Shown piece by piece: positions 51,428 to 60,357 of a stretch of 64,000 bases of DNA; within the stretch, counting starts at the first letter, position 1, and each line of letters begins with the position of its first letter. The notes beneath the pieces were generated by a model. The model made no database searches. It had not been told where the DNA came from and was given only the letters and a program-made list of their open reading frames with translations. Origin of the DNA: Akkermansia sp. (GTDB taxonomy: Bacteria; Verrucomicrobiota; Verrucomicrobiia; Verrucomicrobiales; Akkermansiaceae). The position numbers were made by a program, and so were the translations under genes. The DNA is taken from the NCBI GenBank assembly GCA_017415995.1, contig JAFQDN010000050.1:36143-100142 (forward strand). The letters run 5' to 3'.

Positions 51428-52714
51428 TTATTCGGGTAAGCATTCATCCGCTACCATTTGTTCAAGTGTTTGGCGACGGCGGATAATGTGCCACTTGTTG
51501 CCATCCACCAAAACCTCGGCTGCCAGCGGGCGTGAGTTGTATGTAGAGGCCATGCTGAATCCGTATGCCCCCGCACTCATCTCTGCCAATACCTCTCCGG
51601 GTTTCACATCCGCAATTTCTCGGTTCTGCGCCTGGAAGTCGCCGGACTCGCAAATCGGGCCCACGATGTCGGCTACAATGCTTTGCTCACGGTGTTCTTT
51701 CACCGGCCAAATCTCATGGTACCCTTCATAGAGAGCAGGGCGGATAATGTCGTTCATCCCGGCGTCAATAATCTTGAAGTTTTTAGCTTCGCCTTTTTTC
51801 ACATAAAGGCAGGTAGTGAGCAGGCAAGCTGCATTCCCTACCAAGCGACGCCCGGGTTCCAGCAAAATTTTAAGTCCCAGTGGTTGCAGGAGCGGAATGA
51901 TGGCTTCCGCAAATTTGCGGAGGGTGAGTTGTTCCGGGTGGGCATCCCACCATTCTTGTTTGCCGGAAGCCAAGCAGCCGTCATACACAATGCCGATGCC
52001 ACCGCCGATGCTCCAGAACTCGATGCCGTAGAGCTCTTTGAATTTGAGTGCTATGGGGGAAACTTTACGGATGGCTTTTACAAAGGGCTCCAACTCTGTA
52101 AGCTGGGAACCGATGTGCATTTGCAACCCTCGGATGTGCAGGTGCGGCATCTCCGCAGCAATGATGGCGTAGAGTTCTTCGATGCGGGTAATGTCTACGC
52201 CGAACTTGTTTTCATTGGTGCCGGTTGTAATGTATTTGTGCGTGTGGGCATCCACATGGGGATTAACACGTACGGCCACCGGGGCTTTTACTCCCATTTC
52301 TCCGGCAATGCGGTTGATTTCGCGCAGCTCGTTTTCGCTTTCACAGTTAAAGCAGTATATGTTCTGCTCCAGCGCATAGCGGATTTCCTGCTCTGTTTTA
52401 CCTACTCCGGCGTAGGTGCATACGGAGGGATCGCCTCCGGCATTGATAATGCGCCAGAGCTCTCCGCCGGAAACGATGTCGAATCCCACGCCCCGCTGCG
52501 CCATCATGTGCAGAATGGCCTTGTTGGAGCAAGCCTTTACCGCGTATGCCACGTGGGCATCCAAGGGGGCAAGTGCCTGCTGTAGCTCAGCGAGATCGTC
52601 CATGATGGTCTTACGGCTGTAGACGAAGACCGGGGTGCCGACGGCACCGGCAATATCTGCAAGGTTGACATCCTCGCAGTGCATGGAGCCGTTTCTGTAT
52701 GCGAATGAATGCAT
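51428..52714 (-). CDS. lysA: Diaminopimelate decarboxylase
   Basis: 428 residues. A PLP enzyme of the ornithine/DAP decarboxylase fold: Lys60 in HVAYAVKACSNKAIL binds PLP, HIRGLQMHIGSQL, IGGGIGIVY and LLEPGRRLVGNAA are family motifs, and GPICESGDFQAQNR with SAGAYGFSMASTYNSRP gives the Cys-Glu and Tyr residues of the substrate site. It makes L-lysine from meso-DAP. It begins 9 bases after the permease gene. Confidence 0.95.
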   Translation of the reverse strand: MHSFAYRNGSMHCEDVNLADIAGAVGTPVFVYSRKTIMDDLAELQQALAPLDAHVAYAVKACSNKAILHMMAQRGVGFDIVSGGELWRIINAGGDPSVCTYAGVGKTEQEIRYALEQNIYCFNCESENELREINRIAGEMGVKAPVAVRVNPHVDAHTHKYITTGTNENKFGVDITRIEELYAIIAAEMPHLHIRGLQMHIGSQLTELEPFVKAIRKVSPIALKFKELYGIEFWSIGGGIGIVYDGCLASGKQEWWDAHPEQLTLRKFAEAIIPLLQPLGLKILLEPGRRLVGNAACLLTTCLYVKKGEAKNFKIIDAGMNDIIRPALYEGYHEIWPVKEHREQSIVADIVGPICESGDFQAQNREIADVKPGEVLAEMSAGAYGFSMASTYNSRPLAAEVLVDGNKWHIIRRRQTLEQMVADECLPE

Positions 52715-52723
52715 AATGTGTGT

Positions 52724-53836
52724 TTAGTTATTCTCTTTTTGTAAAGTTTCCGTGTGTGGCTCATCATTATCGTCAATGATGGCAGCCACCCAGTACAGGT
52801 CACTCGAGTTTTCCAGTGCGAGTTTGATGAGCACCGTAATCGGTACGGCGAGGAACATGCCGGCTGTCCCCCATACCCATCCCCAAAGTAAGACGGAGAG
52901 CAATACCACGGAGGTTGCTATGCCGAATTGCTTGCCGAGGAATACGGGTTCTATGCCATTGCCAATCATAAAGTTGATGGCTATGAAACCTCCAGCCACG
53001 ATGAAGGCGTCTCCCCAACTGCCTAGTATCAACGCCAGCAAAATGGGCGGTATGGCTGCCACAATGGAGCCGATGGTCGGAATGTAGTTGAGCACGTAGG
53101 CCACTACCCCCCACAGGAACGCGAAAGGTACATCCATGGAGGCGCAGAGCCACCATGCTAACAAGCCGGTGCAGGCGCTTGCTATTGTTTTGATGAAGAG
53201 GTACTTCTGGATGCCTTTGAGAGCGCTGATGATTTGGTTTTTGCCTTGTACGCTGTTGGGCAGGGCTCGGAAGTTACGCAGGAACAGACGCGATTCCGAC
53301 AAAATGAACGTCATCAGTACCAGAATCAGGGTTGTGATGGACATGAAGGAAATGGTCTGTGAACCGATATTTTGGGATATTTGCACAATCTGTCCCGTGC
53401 CCAAGTAATTCTGGGGGGCGTCAAAGATTTGCCTTGCCTGCTCACCCATACCCCAGTTATCCAGCCAGCACATCAAGTCGTTGTATTTCTCTTGGAACTT
53501 GACAACTACCTCGCTTTGCAAAGTGTTACGCATGTCAGCTGCCAGAAAGCGAATGAGCGTGCCTACGGCGTAAATAACGCCCGCATCCACAATAATGGTG
53601 AAGATAACTGCCAGCCAATGCGGGAATTTCAGCTTGCGGCGCAATAAATCCGTGATGGAATAGCTGATAATGGCAAGGAACGCTGCCAGCATGATGGGGA
53701 CTATCAAATCTCTCAATTCTCGCAGCCCAATCAGGATGAAGATTGCTGCCGCCGTCATAATGAGAATGCGTGCTCCGTCCGCTTTTTTGGAGGTTATGAC
53801 AGGTTGTGTTTCTGTGGCTTTTCTGTTTTCCTGCAT
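52724..53836 (-). CDS. AI-2E/PerM-family membrane protein
   Basis: 370 residues from ATG 53836. It has about seven membrane helices, with LIGLRELRDLIVPIMLAAFL at the start and the family signature VAYVLNYIPTIGSIVAAIPP near the end. Family members export AI-2 or act as Na+/H+ or other antiporters; the substrate here is not known. The start was chosen because a TTGAAC/TAGAAT promoter overlaps the ATG at 53848. It heads the permease-lysA-nuclease operon. Confidence 0.88.
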   Translation of the reverse strand: MQENRKATETQPVITSKKADGARILIMTAAAIFILIGLRELRDLIVPIMLAAFLAIISYSITDLLRRKLKFPHWLAVIFTIIVDAGVIYAVGTLIRFLAADMRNTLQSEVVVKFQEKYNDLMCWLDNWGMGEQARQIFDAPQNYLGTGQIVQISQNIGSQTISFMSITTLILVLMTFILSESRLFLRNFRALPNSVQGKNQIISALKGIQKYLFIKTIASACTGLLAWWLCASMDVPFAFLWGVVAYVLNYIPTIGSIVAAIPPILLALILGSWGDAFIVAGGFIAINFMIGNGIEPVFLGKQFGIATSVVLLSVLLWGWVWGTAGMFLAVPITVLIKLALENSSDLYWVAAIIDDNDEPHTETLQKENN

Positions 53837-53846
53837 TGCGGGTGGC

Positions 53847-53875
53847 ATTCTACTCTTTTTTCCCCCGGTGTTCAA
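53847..53875 (-). promoter_or_regulatory. Promoter of the permease-lysA operon, leaderless
   Basis: On the minus strand TTGAAC (53870-53875), 17-nt spacer, TAGAAT (53847-53852), ending 10 nt before the ATG at 53836. Confidence 0.5.
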
Positions 53876-53924
53876 GACTCAATCCCGGCATATTGCTTTT
53901 TTGCCTTTGCATTATTAAGCAAAG

Positions 53925-53951
53925 GCCCCGCAAGCCTCAGCTTGCAGGGCG
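53925..53951 (-). terminator. Terminator of the glucan phosphorylase gene
   Basis: GC-rich stem GCCCCGCAAGC (53925-53935) / GCTTGCAGGGC (53940-53950) with one mismatch, followed on the minus strand by CTTTGCTTAAT. Confidence 0.65.
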
Positions 53952-53981
53952 ATGTTTGCATGATGATGGATGGAGCGTGCT

Positions 53982-55661
53982 TTAGTACACGTTGTACATC
54001 TTGGTGTAGTACTCGTCTGCCATTCGGTCGGAGTTGAACGCGGGGGAGATGTCCTCCATGGCATTGAATACGTGGTCAATCCAAGCGTCCTTGTTGTCGT
54101 AGTAAAGCGGCAATACCTTGGATTCCAACACGCTGTAGAAGTTGTCGCGGTCGGAGCGGTCACGTGCTTCCGGGGCAAGACCGACCTTGGCTTCCGGAAT
54201 CATGAAGCAGTTCTCGCCGTCGCGGGCAAACTCACGTACCCAGCCATCATTGGTGGAGATGGTGAGAGAGCCGTTCATAGCGGCCGACATACCGGAGGTA
54301 CCGGATGCCTCACGGGTAACAACCGGGTTGTTCAACCAAATATCCGAGCCGTTCTTGAGCATGCGGCTCAGGCCGAGCTCGTAGCCGGTTAGCACGGCGC
54401 AGCGAGGGAACTTATCGCTGAGCTTGTTGAGCTTGTTGAAGATGTCCACTGCTGCAAAGTCCGTGGGGTAGGGTTTGCCGGCCCAAATCATCTGCACGGG
54501 GCGGTTGGTGCGCTGCAACATGCGCTCAAACATGACCGGGTTCTCCGTGATGAGTGCCGGGCGCTTGTACGCGGCAAAACGGCGTGCCCATACGATGGTG
54601 AGGGTGTCTTGGTCAAAAAGGTGGCCTGTTTGCTCACCTACAACGCGGAACAGCTCCTTCTTGAGGGCGCGCTTGCGGTTTACAAATGCCTTTTTGTCGC
54701 GGGCTGCAAAGGCCTCTGCCAGCTCCGGATCCTGCCAGTATTGCAGGTTCTGAGCATTTGTTACATGGGTGATGGGGCAAATGTCGCTATAGCCCTGCCA
54801 CATCTGGCGGGAAACCTCACCGTGCAGCTCGGACACGCCGTTGGCAATGTGGGAGAGTCGCAGTGCTGCCAGTGTGTAGTTGAAGGTCTGCTCATTGGGA
54901 TCCAGTTTGAGCATGCTGCGCACTTGGTCCAATGAAAGGCCGTCAAAGAAGGAGAAGTTTGCCATCAGGTTGATGTCCATCTTCTCATTGCCGGCTTCCT
55001 CCGGGGTGTGGGTGGTGAAGACAAAGCGCTTGCGCACTTCTTCTACGTTGCCGCCGTTGCGTGCCAGCATGTTGAAAGCTGCGCCGATGGCGTGTGCCTC
55101 ATTCATGTGGTATATCTCCGGCTCCACTCCCAGTTCCTCGAAAAGTCGGGCGCCACCTTGTCCCAATACGATGTATTGAGAGATACGCGTCATCGGGTTG
55201 GAGTCATATAAACGCTGGGTGATGGAGCGACTTACGGCATCGTTTTCCGGCAAATCTGTGCTCAGGAAGAACATCGGAGCCGTGCCGAAGGTTTCGGGGC
55301 GCAGGTAATACGCTTTCACCCATACCGGGGCGTTGCAAATGTGAATCAGGAACTTAATGTTGTGGTCTTCCAGGAAGCTGTAGTCCTTGTGGCGGTATTG
55401 TACTGCCATGGAGCCGTCCTCGGCACGAATTTGGTTGTAGTAGCCGTAGGACCAGAGAATGCCGACACCTACAAGATTTTGTCGAAGTGCTCCGGCAGAG
55501 CGCATGTGTGAGCCTGCCAAATAACCGAGGCCGCCGGAATAAATCTTGAATACGTTGTCAATGGCATACTCCATGCAGAAGTAGGCAACGGACTTGCTGT
55601 ACTTGGGGTCTATCTCGTACGGATGTGCGTACTGAGCCGGAAGAAAAGAGGATGTGCTCAT
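53982..55661 (-). CDS. Alpha-glucan phosphorylase-family protein lacking the PLP Lys
   Basis: 559 residues from ATG 55661. It is of the short alpha-glucan phosphorylase type (GT35): VAYFCMEYAI, YSGGLGYLAGSHMRSA, IYHMNEAHA, FTTHTPEEAGNEKM and IVWARRFAAYKRPALI. These enzymes free glucose-1-phosphate from glycogen or maltodextrin with PLP as cofactor. The PLP lysine site, usually GTSGMKA or GTGNMKF, reads EASGTSGMSAAMNG: the Lys is a Ser (codon TCG). Activity by the usual mechanism is thus doubtful. Start and promoter agree: TATAAT ends 9 nt before the ATG. Confidence 0.85.
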   Translation of the reverse strand: MSTSSFLPAQYAHPYEIDPKYSKSVAYFCMEYAIDNVFKIYSGGLGYLAGSHMRSAGALRQNLVGVGILWSYGYYNQIRAEDGSMAVQYRHKDYSFLEDHNIKFLIHICNAPVWVKAYYLRPETFGTAPMFFLSTDLPENDAVSRSITQRLYDSNPMTRISQYIVLGQGGARLFEELGVEPEIYHMNEAHAIGAAFNMLARNGGNVEEVRKRFVFTTHTPEEAGNEKMDINLMANFSFFDGLSLDQVRSMLKLDPNEQTFNYTLAALRLSHIANGVSELHGEVSRQMWQGYSDICPITHVTNAQNLQYWQDPELAEAFAARDKKAFVNRKRALKKELFRVVGEQTGHLFDQDTLTIVWARRFAAYKRPALITENPVMFERMLQRTNRPVQMIWAGKPYPTDFAAVDIFNKLNKLSDKFPRCAVLTGYELGLSRMLKNGSDIWLNNPVVTREASGTSGMSAAMNGSLTISTNDGWVREFARDGENCFMIPEAKVGLAPEARDRSDRDNFYSVLESKVLPLYYDNKDAWIDHVFNAMEDISPAFNSDRMADEYYTKMYNVY

Positions 55662-55670
55662 CTTTTTGCT

Positions 55671-55699
55671 ATTATATCTGTGTTGTGGTCTTATGAACA
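55671..55699 (-). promoter_or_regulatory. Promoter of the glucan phosphorylase gene, leaderless
   Basis: On the minus strand TGTTCA (55694-55699, weak), 17-nt spacer, TATAAT (55671-55676), ending 9 nt before the ATG at 55661. Confidence 0.5.
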
Positions 55700-55862
55700 C
55701 CGCTGTTTGGTACCTGTGTCGCCGATTGCGGAAATTCGTGTATGCTTATACACTAACTATTCTGCTGAGAAAAGAAAAAAAAGCAAAGTTGACGCAAAAA
55801 TGCCACCTTTTGCGTCAGTTTTCGCAAAAAGTGGCTATTTAAGTTGGCTTGATAATTATTTT

Positions 55863-56090
55863 TCAGGCATGTTCCTCGAATGGGAGGGCCGAGCCTATGG
55901 CGTTGATGTGTTCCACCAGTTCAAAGAGGTTGAGTCTCGATACTTCATCTTGCGACACGTAATCGAGGAAGTTTTCCAGCGCTGAGGAAATGAGTTCTGT
56001 TCTGTTGCCGGCACTGCAGGAGCTCATCGCGGATTCCATGCGTTCAAGCTGTTTTTCCGCACATCTGAATGTGATTGATTTGAGGTTCAT
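55863..56090 (-). CDS. Small ribbon-helix-helix-like protein
   Basis: 75 residues. It begins MNLKSITFRCAEKQLERMES, like the beta strand and first helix of a ribbon-helix-helix DNA-binding domain, then GNRTELISSALENFLDYV as the second helix (the pattern R-x-E-L-I-x-x-A-L). The C-terminal 25 residues are acidic. It could be a transcriptional regulator or an antitoxin; no toxin gene lies next to it. It is divergent from the AP2-like gene. Confidence 0.6.
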   Translation of the reverse strand: MNLKSITFRCAEKQLERMESAMSSCSAGNRTELISSALENFLDYVSQDEVSRLNLFELVEHINAIGSALPFEEHA

Positions 56091-56180
56091 GGCACCGCCA
56101 GATTAGCAGTTTTACCCCGGAAAGCAAGCCGTGTTATGAGTACGACATCCAATAAATATGGAAAACTGTTTTGCGTGGGG

Positions 56181-56186
56181 TATAAT
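56181..56186 (+). promoter_or_regulatory. TATAAT -10 box of the AP2-like gene, leaderless
   Basis: A perfect TATAAT at 56181-56186 ends 9 nt before the ATG at 56196. No good -35 box is visible, so this is less certain than the other sites of the same geometry. Confidence 0.45.
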
Positions 56187-56195
56187 GATGGCGCC

Positions 56196-56486
56196 ATGAA
56201 AAACATACGCAACATTACTCGCTTTACGTACGAGTTCACTTCTTTTCAAGGGTGGCGCGTTACCTTGTGCCGCAATCAGGTGCATTTTACCCGCTATTTT
56301 TCTGATAAGCAATACGGTGGGGAACAGGAGTCGCTTTCCGCAGCGTTATCTGTTCGTAACCGTTTGTTGGAGGATTTGCGCTGTAATCCGCATGCCCCGG
56401 AGGCCGTGTTTGCCCGTTACAGGGCTGAGGAGCAACAAACCTGTTACCCCAAAGGGCTGCGTCCCCGTAAAAACGGTACGGAGTAA
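56196..56486 (+). CDS. Small AP2-like domain protein
   Basis: 96 residues from ATG 56196. The core (ITRFTYEFTSFQGWRVTLCR, then YFSDKQYGGEQESLSAALSV) follows the AP2/integrase DNA-binding pattern: three strands ending in a hydrophobic residue before F-S-D-x-x-Y-G-G, then a helix starting at ESL. In phage and transposon proteins this domain accompanies an integrase or HNH nuclease; here it stands alone with a short basic tail (RPRKNGTE). Upstream ATG codons (from 56136) are also in frame, but the TATAAT box favours 56196. Confidence 0.55.
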   Translation: MKNIRNITRFTYEFTSFQGWRVTLCRNQVHFTRYFSDKQYGGEQESLSAALSVRNRLLEDLRCNPHAPEAVFARYRAEEQQTCYPKGLRPRKNGTE

Positions 56487-56510
56487 GCCTTGCCACTGCT
56501 TGTATTGATT

Positions 56511-56545
56511 GCGTGTCCACGGTGTTATCCGGTGGGCACGCTTTA
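56511..56545 (+). terminator. Probable terminator of the AP2-like gene
   Basis: Imperfect hairpin GCGTGTCCAC-GG / CCGGTGG-GCACGC followed by TTTATT. Confidence 0.55.
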
Positions 56546-56570
56546 TTCCGTAGGTGGTAGCATATGATGA

Positions 56571-56599
56571 TTGACGCCGCGGACAGAATGTGGTACACT
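56571..56599 (+). promoter_or_regulatory. Promoter of mutL
   Basis: TTGACG (56571-56576), 17-nt spacer, TACACT (56594-56599). The ATG is at 56614, so the leader should be about 7 nt, too short for a Shine-Dalgarno. Confidence 0.6.
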
Positions 56600-56613
56600 G
56601 CCCGGCGTAGCAA

Positions 56614-58482
56614 ATGACTCAGAACGCCGAAGAACAGAAAATCCGCCGTATGGATGACGTGCTGGCCAGCCAAGTGGCGGCGGGCGAGGTGGTGGAGCGT
56701 CCGGCCTCTGTTGTTAAAGAATTGGTGGAAAACAGCATCGATGCCGGTGCTAAACTGGTGCGTGTGGAGGTGCAACGCGGGGGCGTTGCTCTGATTCGGG
56801 TAACGGATAACGGCAGCGGTATGAGTGCTGCGGATGCCGCTATGTGCTTGGAGCGGCACGCCACCAGCAAGCTCCTGAGCTATGAGGACCTGTTTGATAT
56901 TCAACAGCTCGGATTCCGCGGCGAAGCTTTGCCCAGTATTGCCTCCGTCTCACAGATGAGTATCACAACGCGGCGTGAGGCAGATGTGGAAGGTACTTTG
57001 GTGACTTGTCATGGCGGTGAGTTGCAACCGCCTATGAATGCCGGTTGTGCTCCGGGTACGGAAATCCGCGTTTGTAATCTGTTTTATAACACCCCGGTAC
57101 GGCGTAAGTTCCTGAAGAGTGATGACACGGAGGCAGGCCATATTGAACACCAGCTCAAATTGCATGCTCTGGCCTTTCCCGGAGTGCGGTTCATCTTTGT
57201 TAAGGATGGCTGCACGGTGTTTGATGTTCCGGCTACTACGGACTTCCGCCAGCGTATCAGCGAGTTTGTGGGACGCGAAACCGCTGCCGAATTGCTGAGA
57301 ATTCGCCCTGTAAACGGCCCCGGCGTGCGGGTCTCAGGCTTTCTGATGCCTTTGTCGGCCGCGCGCCGTAACAAGCGCATGCAATATGTTTTCCTGAATG
57401 GCCGCCCGATTGAGGATAAAATCGTAGCTCGCGCTGTGCGTGATGGCTACGGCGGTTTCCCGACAGGCCTGCATCCGGCCTTGTTCTTGTACTTGGAGGT
57501 GGAGCCCGGATTGGTGGACGTCAATGTGCACCCGGCTAAACGAGAGGTGCGTTTTCGGCGTCCTTCCGATGTTACCACCTGTATTATTGATGCCATAGCA
57601 GGTACTTTATCCGTTCATGCTCGCGGTGAGTCGGAGCTTGCCTCTCCGGAGCCCGCTCCGCTGGTGCTTGCTCCGGTGTTGGAGCCTCTGCAACAGGAGT
57701 TGCAGTTGCCTTCCACTCCGCCTCCTGTCAATATAGTACGCCCAACGCCTCCTCCGGCCCCCCCGCAGCCTCGGGAATTGCCGCAGCAGCATGTTGCGCC
57801 CGTTCCTAAGCCTCATACGCCCTCATGTGTGCAACCGGAGCCTATCCCTCCGGTCCCCGCGCCACCCGCTCCGTTCCGCGTGGATTCTGCCCCCGTGCAG
57901 AATATGCCGAATTTTCGCTACATCGGCGTTCTGGCGGATTCCTACATTCTGTTTGAAAACAAGGATGGCTTGGTGTTGCTTTCTCCTCGTTCCGCGCGTG
58001 AGCGTATTATCTTTGAACGCTTGCTGGAGAGTAATCGTCGCCCCGTAAGCTCCCAGCGCCTGCTGGTGCCGGCTTTGTTGGAGCTGGACCCTCGTGATAT
58101 GGGGGTGGCTCTTGATGTCCGCGAGCAATTGCAACAAGCCGGATTCCTGATTTCTCCCTTCGGGCAGAATACCCTGCGCGTGGAGGCCGTTCCCATGATG
58201 CTCAGTCTCCCCCGCGTCGAGGAGTTTATGCTGGAGCTCATTCGCAGTTTCTCCTCCGGCGAAACCCGCCTCAAACGCTCCCGTAATCCTTTTGAACCCT
58301 ACGCCATCCTTATCGCAAAACGCTACGCAGCCCGTGAGGATTTGCGCCCGTGGCTCAAAGCTCCCATCCCCTTGTTGACCGATTTGCTCCGTTGCGAAAT
58401 CCCATACTGCACGCCAAGCGGTAAACCCACGCTCATTCCCATCACCATGAATGAGCTCGACCGCAAGTTCCGCGCCATGTGA
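56614..58482 (+). CDS. mutL: DNA mismatch repair protein MutL
   Basis: 622 residues. The GHKL ATPase domain has VKELVENSIDAGAK, VTDNGSGM, CLERHATSKL and GFRGEALPSIASV; the second half of this domain has VDVNVHPAKREVRF. A Pro-rich linker (about 345-425) leads to the dimerisation domain. The DQHA(X)2E(X)4E endonuclease motif is not present; the place reads LLSPRSARERIIFERL. It is therefore expected to be a non-endonuclease MutL that works with other nicking or methyl-directed factors. No mutS is nearby. Confidence 0.96.
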   Translation: MTQNAEEQKIRRMDDVLASQVAAGEVVERPASVVKELVENSIDAGAKLVRVEVQRGGVALIRVTDNGSGMSAADAAMCLERHATSKLLSYEDLFDIQQLGFRGEALPSIASVSQMSITTRREADVEGTLVTCHGGELQPPMNAGCAPGTEIRVCNLFYNTPVRRKFLKSDDTEAGHIEHQLKLHALAFPGVRFIFVKDGCTVFDVPATTDFRQRISEFVGRETAAELLRIRPVNGPGVRVSGFLMPLSAARRNKRMQYVFLNGRPIEDKIVARAVRDGYGGFPTGLHPALFLYLEVEPGLVDVNVHPAKREVRFRRPSDVTTCIIDAIAGTLSVHARGESELASPEPAPLVLAPVLEPLQQELQLPSTPPPVNIVRPTPPPAPPQPRELPQQHVAPVPKPHTPSCVQPEPIPPVPAPPAPFRVDSAPVQNMPNFRYIGVLADSYILFENKDGLVLLSPRSARERIIFERLLESNRRPVSSQRLLVPALLELDPRDMGVALDVREQLQQAGFLISPFGQNTLRVEAVPMMLSLPRVEEFMLELIRSFSSGETRLKRSRNPFEPYAILIAKRYAAREDLRPWLKAPIPLLTDLLRCEIPYCTPSGKPTLIPITMNELDRKFRAM

Positions 58483-58783
58483 GCTCGGGCACATGTGCCC
58501 CATAGTTTATCGGCCCATAAGGTGAAGACCCGATGGGAGTGTGAGTTGCAGAAATGTAGAGGCAGGATTAATTCTCGAAATCGCTAAAAATCAGCTTTGT
58601 CTATGTACAGTCAACGAAGACGGATATTCTGTCAGAAAATGGGAAAAGCTTTCTAATAAATATGTAAAGTGAATGTGGTGCGTCCGCAACTTTGCCGGCT
58701 CTTAAATTGGACATGCATTCTCTCCCCGTAAGCAAGGAGAACATGAAAATATTATTTTTGTTTTATGCGTACAAGGAAAGTGT
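58483..58783. other. Intergenic region between mutL and the lyase gene
   Basis: About 300 bases with no supported gene. A short palindrome GGGCACATGTGCCC lies directly after mutL (58488-58501) and might act as a weak terminator, but it has no T-tract. The rest is AT-rich with no clear feature until the promoter at 58784. Confidence 0.4.
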
Positions 58784-58813
58784 TTGACACGCCCTTGTCT
58801 ATTGTGGTACAAT
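58784..58813 (+). promoter_or_regulatory. Sigma-70 promoter of the tryptophanase-family gene
   Basis: TTGACA (58784-58789), 18-nt spacer, TACAAT (58808-58813). The leader to the ATG at 58893 is about 73 nt and contains a small hairpin (AGAGCA...TGCTCT); no tnaC-like leader peptide is seen. Confidence 0.65.
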
Positions 58814-58892
58814 CTTACCCGCATTCATCAGAGCAATAGAGGCTTATTTCTGCTCTCTCCGGTGAGTATTCTAAAATTAACACATTTACATC

Positions 58893-60344
58893 ATGTCAGT
58901 TGTCAAATTTTACAAAGAGGAGCATCAGGTTCCGTTGGAGATGCACAAAGTACGCGTTGTGCAGAAGCTCTTTCTTCCCACGGTGGAAGAGCGTGTAGAG
59001 AAGCTGCGCCAGGCCGGTAATAATACCTTCCTGTTGCAGAATAAGGATGTGTTCATGGACATGCTTACCGACTCCGGCGTAAATGCCATGAGTGATAATC
59101 AGGTGGCTGCTTCCATGCAGGCGGATGACTCCTATGCCGGTTCCGAGACCTTTAATCGTCTTTCCCGTGTGATAGAGCAGGTGTTCGGTACCAAGTTCTT
59201 CCTGCCCGCGCACCAAGGTCGAGCCTGCGAGAATATTCTTGCCGAGACATTTGTGAAAGAGGGTGATGTGGTGCCCATGAACTTCCACTTCACCACCACC
59301 AAGGCTCACATTACCCGTAAGGGTGGACGTGTGGAGGAGCTGATTATCCCCGAGGGCTTGGATCCGCACCTTGATTATCCCTTTAAGGGAAACTTTGATG
59401 TTGCCCGCCTTCGTTCTCTTATTGAGGAGGTAGGACCGGAGCATGTTCCCTTTGTTCGTATTGAGGCCGGCACCAACCTCATCGGCGGTCAGCCCCTGTC
59501 CATGCAGAATATGCTGGAGGTTGCTGCTGTATGTAAGGAATACGGCGTGATGTCCGTGCTGGACGCCTCCCTCTTGCAGGATAATCTTTACTTCATCAAG
59601 ACTCGTGAGGCTGCTGCCAAGGATATGTCCGTGGCCCAGATTATCCGTAAGATTGCGGATGAGATGGACCTCATCTATTTCTCCAGCCGCAAGCTGGGCT
59701 TTGCCCGTGGCGGTGCTATTGTCTCCAATAATGAGTCACTCATCCTGAAGATGAAGGCTTATATTCCTCTGTATGAGGGCTTCCTGACCTACGGTGGTAT
59801 GGAGGTGCGTGCCATGGAGGCAATGGCTGTTGGGTTGTTGGAAACGCTGGATGAGGAAATCATTAACCAAGGCCCGATTTTCATTGAGTACTTGGTGAAG
59901 GAGCTTTCTGAGTACGGTGTGCCTATGGTGAAGCCGGCAGGCGGTCTCGGGGCTCACATCAATGCCTCTGAATTCCTGCCGAACATTCCTCATGAGCAAT
60001 ACCCCGCCGGTGCTCTTGCTACGGCTCTTTATATTGCCGGTGGTATTCGCGGTATGGAGCGTGGTTCTCTTTCCGAGCAACGTAATCCCGATGGCTCCGA
60101 GCACTATGCAGAGCTTGAGCTTGTGCGCCTGGCTTGCCCGCGCCGCGTGTTCACGCTTTCTCAGGTTAAATATTGTGCGGACCGTGTCAAGTGGTTGTAT
60201 GATAACCGTGACCTTATCGGCGGCCTCAAGTGGGAGGAAGAGCCGGAGGTGCTCCGCTTCTTCTTCGGTAAGCTCCGCCCGCTCAGCGATTGGCAGGAGA
60301 AGCTTGCTGCCAAGTTCCGTGAGGACTTCGGCGATAGCCTGTAA
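58893..60344 (+). CDS. Tryptophanase / tyrosine phenol-lyase family PLP lyase
   Basis: 483 residues. It follows the beta-eliminating lyase family over its length: DMLTDSGVNAMSDNQVAA, AHQGRACENIL, FHFTTTKAH, NLIGGQPLSM, YGGMEVRAMEAMAVGL and VRLACPRRVFTL (substrate-carboxylate Arg). The PLP Lys is probably Lys267 in YFSSRKLGFARGG. One difference stands out: the DSAR/DATR motif, whose Arg contacts the PLP ring oxygen, reads DASL (224-227). So it may not be a simple tryptophanase; tryptophan, tyrosine or another amino acid could be the substrate. It has its own promoter and a shared terminator. Confidence 0.8.
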   Translation: MSVVKFYKEEHQVPLEMHKVRVVQKLFLPTVEERVEKLRQAGNNTFLLQNKDVFMDMLTDSGVNAMSDNQVAASMQADDSYAGSETFNRLSRVIEQVFGTKFFLPAHQGRACENILAETFVKEGDVVPMNFHFTTTKAHITRKGGRVEELIIPEGLDPHLDYPFKGNFDVARLRSLIEEVGPEHVPFVRIEAGTNLIGGQPLSMQNMLEVAAVCKEYGVMSVLDASLLQDNLYFIKTREAAAKDMSVAQIIRKIADEMDLIYFSSRKLGFARGGAIVSNNESLILKMKAYIPLYEGFLTYGGMEVRAMEAMAVGLLETLDEEIINQGPIFIEYLVKELSEYGVPMVKPAGGLGAHINASEFLPNIPHEQYPAGALATALYIAGGIRGMERGSLSEQRNPDGSEHYAELELVRLACPRRVFTLSQVKYCADRVKWLYDNRDLIGGLKWEEEPEVLRFFFGKLRPLSDWQEKLAAKFREDFGDSL

Positions 60345-60357
60345 GGTTTGCCCCCTT

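Noticed and set aside
58813..58892. tnaC-like attenuator before the lyase gene
   Set aside because: The leader of about 73 nt has no short ORF with a Trp codon and no boxA-like site that I can see.
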